Assembly (NCBI GenBank): GCA_015486425.1
Contig: WFRQ01000224.1
Location: forward strand, 1-5,891
Length of the DNA: 5,891 nucleotides
Source of the DNA: Deltaproteobacteria bacterium
GTDB lineage: Bacteria > Desulfobacterota > Dissulfuribacteria > Dissulfuribacterales > QOAL01
Reading direction: 5' to 3'
This document shows positions 1 through 5,369 of this stretch, piece by piece. How positions within the stretch are numbered: position 1 is the stretch's first letter; the number at the start of each line of letters is the position of its first letter. Both the position numbers and the translations under genes were made by a program. Under the pieces are notes generated by a model. That model was not told where the DNA came from. It did no database searches and was given only the letters and a program-made list of their open reading frames with translations.

Positions 1-71
1 ACTTATTTTGCTCATACAATGAAGCATGCTGCAAGAGTGTATTCTCATTATTCGTTGTACCCCCCTGGGGA

Positions 72-962
72 ATGGCGGTTCTCATGAAATCAGAAAAAAC
101 ACTAAAATGTGAAGTTTTGTCGCCTATGTTCTGGAAGGATATCTCTGAAACAATGTCAGGCATGAGTGTGAACAGAAAATGCATGACAGCAGAGTGCTGG
201 GACAAGGCCGCAGACGGCTATGATGATCTCGATGAGTGCAGGGATTACACCCGTCAGGTAGAGGGTGTCATCAATATCCTCCGGGATTCCGGAATGCTCA
301 ATAAAGAGAGCCATGTAATTGATATTGCCTGCGGGACAGGGACCTATGCAGTGAGAATGGCCCCGTTGTGCAAAAGTGTCACATGCCTGGATATTTCAGG
401 CAGAATGCTTGAGAAGCTCCGTACTAAAAAGGAGCAGGCAGGGCTTGATAATATCGAGCTGATACATGGAGACTGGCACGAATTCTCATCCAACAGGAAA
501 TTTGATCTTGTCTTCTGTTCTATGTCGCCCCTGTTAAGGACAATGGATAATGTTGACAGATTCCTTGAATGCTCCTCCATGCATGTTGCTTTTGTAACGT
601 GGGCAGGCATCAGGGAAAATATTGTGCTTGCGGAGCTTGGGACCAGGCTGCTTGGTAAACAGCCTGGCAGACATGCAAGCGACATGAATGTCATCTTCAA
701 CTATCTGTATACCCTTGGATATGCCCCTGAGCTGCGTTTTTTCAGGGGGTGCTGGGAGAAGAGGCGCAGTGTTGAAAAGCAGATTAAAAATCTGATCTGG
801 CGTCTTGAGATGTTCCGTCCCCTTGATGATGCCGAAAAGGAATATGTCCGCACCTATGTGCTGGAACGGTCAGAAAACAGTAAGATGACCGTGACCACAC
901 GGGTCAGAACCGTACTTATGATGGTTGACAAGGGGGCAGAGCAGTTTGGCTGTAACCCTTGA
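72..962 (+). CDS. Class I SAM-dependent methyltransferase (substrate unknown)
   Basis: A 296-residue Rossmann-fold methyltransferase of the Methyltransf_11/25 type, predicted cytosolic. Motif I is VIDIACGTG (residues 82-90), the SAM-binding glycine loop. Asp107 in CLDIS fits the acidic residue that binds the SAM ribose, GDW at 133-135 fits motif III, and FDLVFCSMSP (144-153) fits motif IV. The WDKAADGYDD stretch (43-52) is the usual opening of this superfamily. The C-terminal third (about 215-296) carries no motif I recognise, so the substrate cannot be named. The start is uncertain: ATG 72 has GGGGA directly abutting it, ATG 84 has a weak GGCGG, and ATG 153 has AAGGA 13 bases upstream. The frame is also open back to base 3, so a start outside the window is possible, although the added residues do not look protein-like. 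A TACAAT at 15-20 could be a -10 box, but its -35 would lie off the edge. The gene is convergent with fabD and shows no functional link to it. Confidence 0.85.
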   Translation: MAVLMKSEKTLKCEVLSPMFWKDISETMSGMSVNRKCMTAECWDKAADGYDDLDECRDYTRQVEGVINILRDSGMLNKESHVIDIACGTGTYAVRMAPLCKSVTCLDISGRMLEKLRTKKEQAGLDNIELIHGDWHEFSSNRKFDLVFCSMSPLLRTMDNVDRFLECSSMHVAFVTWAGIRENIVLAELGTRLLGKQPGRHASDMNVIFNYLYTLGYAPELRFFRGCWEKRRSVEKQIKNLIWRLEMFRPLDDAEKEYVRTYVLERSENSKMTVTTRVRTVLMMVDKGAEQFGCNP

Positions 963-1009
963 TACTGATCCGGCCATGGTCGTATATTCAGGATATTAAA
1001 GGTTCCATT

Positions 1010-1948
1010 CTATTCATTCATGCACGCTTCCAGCGTCTCCGGTGAGTCAAAACGGCAAAACTGAAAATTTCCCTCTTTCAGGCATTTTTTTCCAAGGTTG
1101 GTGAGCACCTTTCCAGGGCCTGCCTCCACAAACCTTGTGATGCCGTCATCTGCCATGCTGTTCATGATATCAACCCACCTTACAGGGGCGCATATCTGTT
1201 CAACCATCAGGCCCTTTATCCTGTCGGGATCAATTTCAGCCCTGCCTGTAACATTGCTGTAAACCGGCATGGAGGGTTTTGAAAAAGTTGTTTCTTTCAG
1301 CACATTCCCAAAAGCGTCTGCAGCCTGTTTCATAAGTGCACTGTGATACCCTCCTGACACCTTCAGGGGGATTGCCCTGGCCTTCTGTTCCTTTGCAGCC
1401 TTGCAGAGCCTTGCAACAGCCTCCTTTTGCCCTGTAACAACTATCTGTTCCGGGGAGTTGTGATTTGCCAGTGAGAGAACTTCATTTTCATGTCGGCATT
1501 TTTTCACAAGGTCTTCAAGTTCATCACGTGGAACCCCGATAACAGCGGCCATTGCCCCTGGGTTGCCTGCTGCTGCCTCATCCATTAGTCTGCCTCTCTG
1601 CTGGACCAGACTGACTGCAGTGGCAGTGTCCATGACGCCTGCGCACCAGAGGGCCGGGTATTCTCCCAGGCTGTGACCTGCCGCTGCCTGCGGTTTCAAA
1701 CCCCTGTCCATGGCGGCAGATGCGCAGATAATCTCCACAGTGGTGAGGCACGGCTGAAGGTTGGAGGTCTTGACAAGCTCTTCCATGGGGCCCTGAAAAC
1801 AGAGTTCCCTTACAGGAATTCCCGTTGCGGATTCAGCAGCATCAAATATTTCCGCAGCTGCTGGAAATGTGTCATAAAACTCCTTCCCCATGCCGATAAA
1901 CTGAGAGCCCTGGCCCGGAAAGAGGAAGGCTGCTGCACTGTTACTCAT
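1010..1948 (-). CDS. fabD: Malonyl-CoA:ACP transacylase FabD
   Basis: Transfers malonyl from CoA to the phosphopantetheine arm of acyl carrier protein, supplying the elongation unit for type II fatty acid synthesis in the cytosol. The 312 residues match the usual length of the family (about 310). FPGQGSQ (10-16) provides the oxyanion-hole glutamine Gln13. GHSLGEY (91-97) holds the nucleophile Ser93, and Arg118 in QQRGRLM binds the malonyl carboxylate. His202 in SGGYHSALM is the catalytic histidine, and Gln251 in the VEQICAPVRW stretch matches the conserved late glutamine. All key residues are present, so it should be active. The ATG overlaps the stop codon of the upstream GcvH-like gene as ATGA (1945-1948), with GAGG at 1959-1962 ten bases upstream inside that gene, so translation is probably coupled. 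The stop is TAG. The usual fab neighbours (fabH, fabG, acpP, fabF) are absent from the window, so this is not the classic fab cluster. No clear terminator follows. Confidence 0.97.
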   Translation of the reverse strand: MSNSAAAFLFPGQGSQFIGMGKEFYDTFPAAAEIFDAAESATGIPVRELCFQGPMEELVKTSNLQPCLTTVEIICASAAMDRGLKPQAAAGHSLGEYPALWCAGVMDTATAVSLVQQRGRLMDEAAAGNPGAMAAVIGVPRDELEDLVKKCRHENEVLSLANHNSPEQIVVTGQKEAVARLCKAAKEQKARAIPLKVSGGYHSALMKQAADAFGNVLKETTFSKPSMPVYSNVTGRAEIDPDRIKGLMVEQICAPVRWVDIMNSMADDGITRFVEAGPGKVLTNLGKKCLKEGNFQFCRFDSPETLEACMNE

Positions 1949-2397
1949 TTTTCTATTACCTCAAGTTCGTCCTCAATATCTTCAAGGGGCATATCCTCAC
2001 GCATTATTCTCTGTTCTTCAACATAGAGTTCATAATCCTCTGGGGACATCAGGTCATCAAGCTCCCTGGGCTGTTCAAGTTTCATCTGTATAAGCCACCC
2101 GTCCTCATAAGGGTCTTCGGAGACTATATCCGGATCACTTATTATATTCTGATTCACCAGTGTCACTGTCCCTGTAACAGGACTTGAAAACTCCATAAGT
2201 TCTCCATCAACGTCCTGGGCAGTTGCCAGAAGATCACCTTCCACCAGTTTTTCATTGGGATCAGGGATATCCAGGGTGGAAAATTCACCCAGCAGACTCT
2301 GACCGTAATCAGTGATGCCCACTGATACACGGCCTGTTTCCAGAATTTTAACCCACAGATGATCTTCAGTATAAAGAAGGTCTTCCAGTATCAGCAT
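1945..2397 (-). CDS. GcvH-family (glycine cleavage H-like) protein lacking the lipoyl lysine
   Basis: A 150-residue member of the GcvH/lipoyl-domain family. It opens with YTEDHLWVK (9-17) and GRVSVGITDYGQSLLGE (22-38), typical of H protein. It then has the SSPVTGTV turn (71-78), the NQNIISDPDIVSEDPYEDGW stretch (82-101) and the LDDLMSPEDYELY tail (113-125). In true GcvH the lipoate-bearing lysine lies in ESVKAASD. Here the same place reads AQDVDGELME (60-69), with Asp64 or Gly65 at the lysine position depending on a one-residue gap. The only nearby lysine, Lys50, is not in the hairpin. The protein therefore cannot carry lipoyl by the normal route and is unlikely to shuttle aminomethyl groups. 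After residue 126 an acidic extension of about 24 residues (many Glu and Asp) goes beyond the usual H-protein length of about 128. No gcvP or gcvT is nearby. A strong Shine-Dalgarno sequence supports the start. It is coupled to fabD. Its function is unknown; a structural or binding role is only a guess. Confidence 0.9.
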   Translation of the reverse strand: MLILEDLLYTEDHLWVKILETGRVSVGITDYGQSLLGEFSTLDIPDPNEKLVEGDLLATAQDVDGELMEFSSPVTGTVTLVNQNIISDPDIVSEDPYEDGWLIQMKLEQPRELDDLMSPEDYELYVEEQRIMREDMPLEDIEDELEVIEK

Positions 2398-2403
2398 GGC
2401 TCT

Positions 2404-2410
2404 TCCTCCA
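2404..2410 (-). promoter_or_regulatory. Strong Shine-Dalgarno site of the GcvH-like gene
   Basis: Read on the minus strand this is TGGAGGA. The GGAGG core (2405-2409) lies seven bases upstream of the ATG at 2397. It is the best ribosome binding site in the window and fixes the start of the GcvH-like gene. Confidence 0.8.
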
Positions 2411-2415
2411 TCTTA

Positions 2416-2595
2416 GGGGTTGTCCAGAAATAACTTGGCGATTTCGCATCCCATCTTCAGGCCATCCTGAGCCGAACTTCAATCACAAAATCCTGAGGCG
2501 TAGCCCGGCTACGCCTGCGGTTTTGCTCAATCAGTTCAACTCAGCCTGATCTAAATCTGGGCGCGCCATCATCCAACTTATTTTTGGACAGCCCC
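2416..2595. mobile_element. MITE-like palindromic element, 180 bp
   Basis: The ends form terminal inverted repeats: 2416-2438 (starts GGGGTTGTCCAGAAATAA) matches the reverse complement of 2573-2595 (starts GGGGCTGTCCAAAAATAA) at 20 of 23 positions. The trinucleotide TTA flanks both ends (2413-2415 and 2596-2598), a plausible target-site duplication. Partial symmetry continues inward; for example CTGAG..GAACT at 2467-2478 mirrors AGTTCAACTCAG at 2533-2544. It ends in a perfect central hairpin, 2496-2516. There is no transposase ORF, so it would be non-autonomous, moved in trans by an unidentified transposase. Three-base TNA duplications are known for some IS5-family groups, but assigning it to that family is only inference. 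Confidence 0.75.
2496..2516. repeat. Perfect central palindrome of the MITE-like element
   Basis: AGGCGTAGCC and GGCTACGCCT are exact inverted copies of 10 bases around a single C at 2506. This is the GC-rich centre of the larger palindrome. If transcribed, it would nucleate a long stem-loop in the RNA on either strand. Confidence 0.85.
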
Positions 2596-2686
2596 TTATG
2601 CTTAAAAAACAATATCATTCCTGAATTTTCAGTAACGTCTCAATAAATCCGTGTAAATTCTCTACCACCCTTGACCATGAAAGTCA

Positions 2687-2714
2687 GCTCAAAGCTCAAA
2701 GGCGTAAGCTGAAA
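2687..2714 (+). repeat. Left heptamer array (four GCTCAAA-like units)
   Basis: Four contiguous 7-base units: GCTCAAA, GCTCAAA, GGCGTAA, GCTGAAA. The third is degenerate. It is the inverted partner of the array at 2917-2944. Confidence 0.7.
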
Positions 2715-2814
2715 GGGAAAGTCAAACAATCAAACCCTGTATTATTCAGCTCAGGTGAATGGTTTTGTTTTGAAGCGATTTTGAACAATTTCTTAGTTTT
2801 TTCTGTTAAGGCGG

Positions 2815-2871
2815 CGCCACAAAAATCACGTCTGCCTGAGCAAGTTACAAGCGAGTTGTGTGATTGTGGCG
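2815..2871. repeat. Bulged hairpin inside the heptamer-bounded segment
   Basis: GCCACAAAAATCAC at 2816-2829 pairs with GTGATTGTGGC at 2860-2870, giving 11 pairs with a three-base bulge, plus one more pair at 2815/2871. The loop is 30 bases. There is no T-run next to it on either strand, so it does not look like an intrinsic terminator. Confidence 0.5.
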
Positions 2872-2916
2872 GAGCAAACTGGAGTTTGGGAACCAGCAAA
2901 GAACAGCTTCTTTTAC

Positions 2917-2944
2917 TTTGAGCCTTGAGCTTTCAGCTTTGAGC
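2917..2944 (-). repeat. Right heptamer array (four GCTCAAA-like units, inverted)
   Basis: Read on the minus strand from 2944 downward: GCTCAAA, GCTGAAA, GCTCAAG, GCTCAAA. All four units are within one base of the consensus, better preserved than in the left array. Confidence 0.75.
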
Positions 2945-2962
2945 TATTTTCAGATGAAAATT

Positions 2963-4000
2963 TCATCCGCCTATGCTTGACATGCGTTTGGAGCATGAGA
3001 CCTGCTCTTTACCAAGCGCATGGTAACCCTCGGGTTTTACTGCCACTGCCTTTCGCAGGAACTGTTCCAGTTCCACATCTCCCATGCCCTGTCTCAGAGG
3101 TGTTTTTATATCTATTTCACTGTCGGAAAAGAGACAGAGTCTTAATTTTCCGTCTGCGGTAACCCTTAGCCGGTTACAGGTACTGCAGAAGTGATGGCTC
3201 AGGGGGCTTATGAAGCCCAACAGGCCAGGTGCGCCTTTAAGTCGGTATAGACTTGCCGGGCCTGCTCCGGCGTGACGTTTAACCGGCTCGAGATGTCCCA
3301 TTTCACGTTCCAGCCTGTTCCTGATTTCATCACTCGGTATCATGCTGTCCGGACTCCAGGGGATACTGTCCCCCACAGGCATGAATTCTATAAACCTGAC
3401 ATCAATAGGATATTCTATTGCAAGCCTTGCCAGTTCATATATGTCAGAGTCTGTTACCCCCTTTATGACCACGGCATTGAGCTTTACCTGCGGGAATCCC
3501 AGTTCAAGCACCTTCAGGATGGAATCCCATACCTTCTGGAACATATCTGCCCCTGTAATGGAAGCGTATGTATCAGGAACCATGGTGTCAAGACTTATGT
3601 TTATGTGCGTGACGCCTGCATCCATGAGTTCCTCGGCATATTCCCCAAGCAGGGTACCGTTAGTGGTGAGACATATCTCTTCTAAACCTTCAAGGCGGTT
3701 CAGTTTTTGTATAAGGCCAACCAGCCCCCTTCTAACAAGCGGTTCCCCCCCTGTGAGCCTTATTTTCCTGATGCCGGATTTGCAGAAGGCCCTGCATATC
3801 CTGTGAATTTCTTCAAATGAGAGGATGTTTTCAGAAGGCATCCAGGAAAAACTGGACTGGGGCATGCAGTAGCGGCATCTGAGATTACACCTGTCAGTGA
3901 CTGAAAGACGAAGATAGGTAAGTTTTCTGCTGAAACTGTCGGTGAGCGGCATGTTTACCACAGCAGTAGATTTGTCATGTTCAGGTGGCAGAAATGTCAT
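2963..4000 (-). CDS. moaA: GTP 3',8-cyclase MoaA (radical SAM)
   Basis: Catalyses the first step of molybdenum cofactor synthesis, radical rearrangement of GTP to 3',8-cyclo-7,8-dihydro-GTP, which MoaC then turns into cyclic pyranopterin monophosphate. The N-terminal cluster motif is CNLRCRYC with Cys38, Cys42 and Cys45, binding the SAM [4Fe-4S]. LTGGEP (82-87) is the radical SAM GGEP motif. The C-terminal cluster that binds GTP uses Cys272, Cys275 and Cys289 (FCSTCNRLR...LRLCLF). The protein ends in the conserved Gly-Gly (344-345). At 345 residues it is slightly longer than usual because of an N-terminal extension. ATG 4000 overlaps the murA stop as ATGA (3997-4000) but has a poor Shine-Dalgarno. 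Met17 (3952), just before LTDSFSRKLTYLRLSVTDRC, matches where many homologues begin and is the main alternative. No moaC, mogA, moeA or mobA is in the window. A molybdenum or tungsten cofactor fits an anaerobe with formate dehydrogenases or similar enzymes (inference). Confidence 0.96.
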   Translation of the reverse strand: MTFLPPEHDKSTAVVNMPLTDSFSRKLTYLRLSVTDRCNLRCRYCMPQSSFSWMPSENILSFEEIHRICRAFCKSGIRKIRLTGGEPLVRRGLVGLIQKLNRLEGLEEICLTTNGTLLGEYAEELMDAGVTHINISLDTMVPDTYASITGADMFQKVWDSILKVLELGFPQVKLNAVVIKGVTDSDIYELARLAIEYPIDVRFIEFMPVGDSIPWSPDSMIPSDEIRNRLEREMGHLEPVKRHAGAGPASLYRLKGAPGLLGFISPLSHHFCSTCNRLRVTADGKLRLCLFSDSEIDIKTPLRQGMGDVELEQFLRKAVAVKPEGYHALGKEQVSCSKRMSSIGG

Positions 4001-5283
4001 TGTTCTGTATCTGTATCCGGGCAGACGCGGACTATGTCAGCCCCCAGGTTGCGGAGTTTTTTCTCCATGTTTTCATATCCTCTGTCAAGATGGTGGATTT
4101 CCGTTATCTCTGTTGAACCCCTTGCAGCAAGACCGGCCAGTACCAGACACGCGCTTGCCCTGAGGTCGGTTGCTGCCACAGGAGCGCCTGTAAATTTTTT
4201 CACGCCCCTTATTATGGCGCTTCTTCCCTCAATCTTGATCTCTGCTCCGAGGCGCTGAAGCTCTGCCACATGCATGAAACGATTTTCAAAAATATTTTCC
4301 GTAATGACACTGAGGCCCCCTGCCCTTGCCATAAGTACCATGAACTGGGCCTGAAGGTCAGTGGGAAAGCCGGGATAGGGCTGTGTCTTGAGGTCAACAC
4401 TCTTGAGCCTGCCCCTGGATCTCACATGAATTATATTGTGCTCACAGTCAATCCTGAGCCCTGCAGCCCTGAGCTTGGCAATGGCAGAATCAAGGTGTTC
4501 GGCAACTGCGTTTTCAATCTCTATATCTCCACCTGCGGCTCCTGCAGCCATTATATATGTGCCAGCCTCTATGCGGTCCGGGATGATGGCCCAGGAAGTG
4601 CCGGAAAGATGTCTGACCCCTTCAATTTTAAGGGTATCAGTGCCTGCGCCTGCAATTTTTGCCCCCATGCTGTTAAGCATCTCCACGAGGTCTGTTATTT
4701 CCGGCTCCCTTGCGGCATTTTCAATGGTGGTATCCCCTCTGGCAAGCACCCCTGCCATTATCAGGTTCTCCGTGCCGGTGACTGATGGGAAATCCAGGTA
4801 AATATGTGCGCCTGAGAGCCGCCTTGCCTTTACCTCAACATATCCTTCTGACACCTTGTAGTTTGCGCCCATGAGTTCAAGACCCTTGAGGTGGAGATCA
4901 ATGGGACGGGCACCAATGGCGCATCCTCCTGGGAGAGAGACCCTTGCTCTTCCCAGCCTGGCCATAAGCGGGCCAAGCACCAGGATTGATGCCCGCATGC
5001 GGCGAACAAGCTGATGCGGCGCTTCAAAACTGGAGATTCTGGAGGAGTCGATCTGCAGCGGGGAGCCGGTTTCATGTCCTGATGCGGGAGTGACCTGGAC
5101 GCCCAGTTCCTGCAGAAGGGATATGAAGATTTTGATATCTTCCAGTGATGGCAGGTTGTTTATCTCAATTTTTTCTTCAGAAAGCAGTGTGGCAGCAAGT
5201 ATTGGAAGGGCAGCATTCTTTGCCCCGCTTATGCGTACACGGCCCTTGAGACGGTTGCCTCCCTGTATTACGAGACTTTCCAT
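3997..5283 (-). CDS. murA: UDP-N-acetylglucosamine 1-carboxyvinyltransferase MurA
   Basis: Adds enolpyruvate from PEP to UDP-GlcNAc, the first committed step of peptidoglycan synthesis, in the cytosol. Its 428 residues are close to the usual 417-430. Lys22-Asn23 in SGAKNAALP are the conserved substrate-binding pair. PGGCAIGARPIDLH (118-131) carries the catalytic Cys121 and Arg126. PGFPTDLQAQF (304 onward) contains Asp309, the general base. Cysteine, not aspartate, at position 121 predicts a fosfomycin-sensitive enzyme by family knowledge. Two-domain EPSP-synthase-like architecture is complete, with no frameshift or truncation. The ATG at 5283 has only a weak GGAT upstream. It lies 86 bases after secF, with a strong hairpin between, and its stop overlaps the moaA start. 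murA is often next to hisG, prmC or prfA in other bacteria; the secF-murA-moaA order here is less familiar to me. Confidence 0.97.
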   Translation of the reverse strand: MESLVIQGGNRLKGRVRISGAKNAALPILAATLLSEEKIEINNLPSLEDIKIFISLLQELGVQVTPASGHETGSPLQIDSSRISSFEAPHQLVRRMRASILVLGPLMARLGRARVSLPGGCAIGARPIDLHLKGLELMGANYKVSEGYVEVKARRLSGAHIYLDFPSVTGTENLIMAGVLARGDTTIENAAREPEITDLVEMLNSMGAKIAGAGTDTLKIEGVRHLSGTSWAIIPDRIEAGTYIMAAGAAGGDIEIENAVAEHLDSAIAKLRAAGLRIDCEHNIIHVRSRGRLKSVDLKTQPYPGFPTDLQAQFMVLMARAGGLSVITENIFENRFMHVAELQRLGAEIKIEGRSAIIRGVKKFTGAPVAATDLRASACLVLAGLAARGSTEITEIHHLDRGYENMEKKLRNLGADIVRVCPDTDTEQ

Positions 5284-5315
5284 TCAGAATATCCGGAAAA
5301 ACATGAAATAGATGA

Positions 5316-5345
5316 ATGCGGGCTGCAAAATTTTCCAGCCCGCAT
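5316..5345 (-). terminator. GC-rich hairpin between secF and murA (possible terminator or attenuator)
   Basis: ATGCGGGCTG (5316-5325) and CAGCCCGCAT (5336-5345) are perfect inverted copies of 10 bases around a 10-base loop containing AAAATTTT. In the direction of secF transcription the stem is followed by TCATCTATTTCATG, which is T-rich but not a true T-run, so termination may be weak or partial. It lies 24 bases after the secF stop and 32 bases before the murA start. It could instead be an RNA-stability element at the secF 3' end. Confidence 0.5.
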
Positions 5346-5369
5346 ATATGGCTGCATCACAGGCCTTTT

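Larger units (their letters stand above)
2686..2945. repeat. Intergenic segment bounded by inverted heptamer arrays
   Basis: Both ends carry the same 11 bases in inverted orientation: AGCTCAAAGCT at 2686-2696 and AGCTTTGAGCT at 2935-2945. Each sits in a short tandem array of a 7-base unit with consensus GCTCAAA. The roughly 200 bases between them include a bulged hairpin (2815-2871) and no credible gene. A 67-codon TTG-start frame on the minus strand (2696-2899) runs from one array almost to the other, has no Shine-Dalgarno site or recognisable domain, and is best read as a by-product of the repeat. The segment may be a dispersed intergenic repeat unit; this cannot be shown from one copy. Confidence 0.6.
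2398..2962. other. 565-base gene-free, repeat-filled gap between moaA and the GcvH-like gene
   Basis: I find no convincing gene here. From left to right it holds the GcvH-like leader (2398-2415), a MITE-like palindromic element (2416-2595), a short AT-rich stretch in which I see nothing definite (2599-2685), and a second segment bounded by inverted heptamer arrays (2686-2945). A small palindrome, GATGAAA-A-TTTCATC (2953-2967), overlaps the moaA stop codon. No clear sigma-70 promoter for the GcvH-like/fabD pair is visible on the minus strand, although one should lie in this gap unless moaA transcripts read through. Confidence 0.7.

Noticed and set aside
15..20. TACAAT as a -10 promoter box for the methyltransferase
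   Set aside because: The matching -35 would lie outside the window, so it cannot be supported.
344..700. 118-codon minus-strand frame opposite the methyltransferase
   Set aside because: The plus strand carries all methyltransferase motifs in the same region.
962..985. Hairpin in the convergent gap after the methyltransferase (ATAC-GA-CC with GG-TC-GTAT)
   Set aside because: Only eight pairs with two single-base bulges and no T-run afterwards; too weak to call a terminator.
1673..2026. 117-codon plus-strand frame across the fabD/GcvH-like junction
   Set aside because: Antisense to two well-supported coding frames; no motif.
2696..2899. 67-codon frame on the minus strand starting at TTG
   Set aside because: It lies inside the heptamer-bounded repeat, runs through both the inner hairpin and the left array, has no Shine-Dalgarno site and no recognisable domain. 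Most likely a chance frame, though copies of such repeats are sometimes annotated as hypothetical proteins.
2686..2945. CRISPR-like array
   Set aside because: The repeated units are 7 bases long, contiguous and without spacers; no cas genes are present.
2953..2967. Palindrome GATGAAA-A-TTTCATC at the moaA stop codon
   Set aside because: AT-rich with a one-base centre, so it cannot form a stable RNA terminator; could be chance.
3272..3806. Two plus-strand open frames (137 and 154 codons) opposite moaA
   Set aside because: They lie entirely antisense to moaA, whose catalytic motifs are intact; no domain or ribosome binding site supports them.
4270..4801. Plus-strand open frames (171 and 121 codons) opposite murA
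   Set aside because: Antisense shadows of a clearly coding murA frame.
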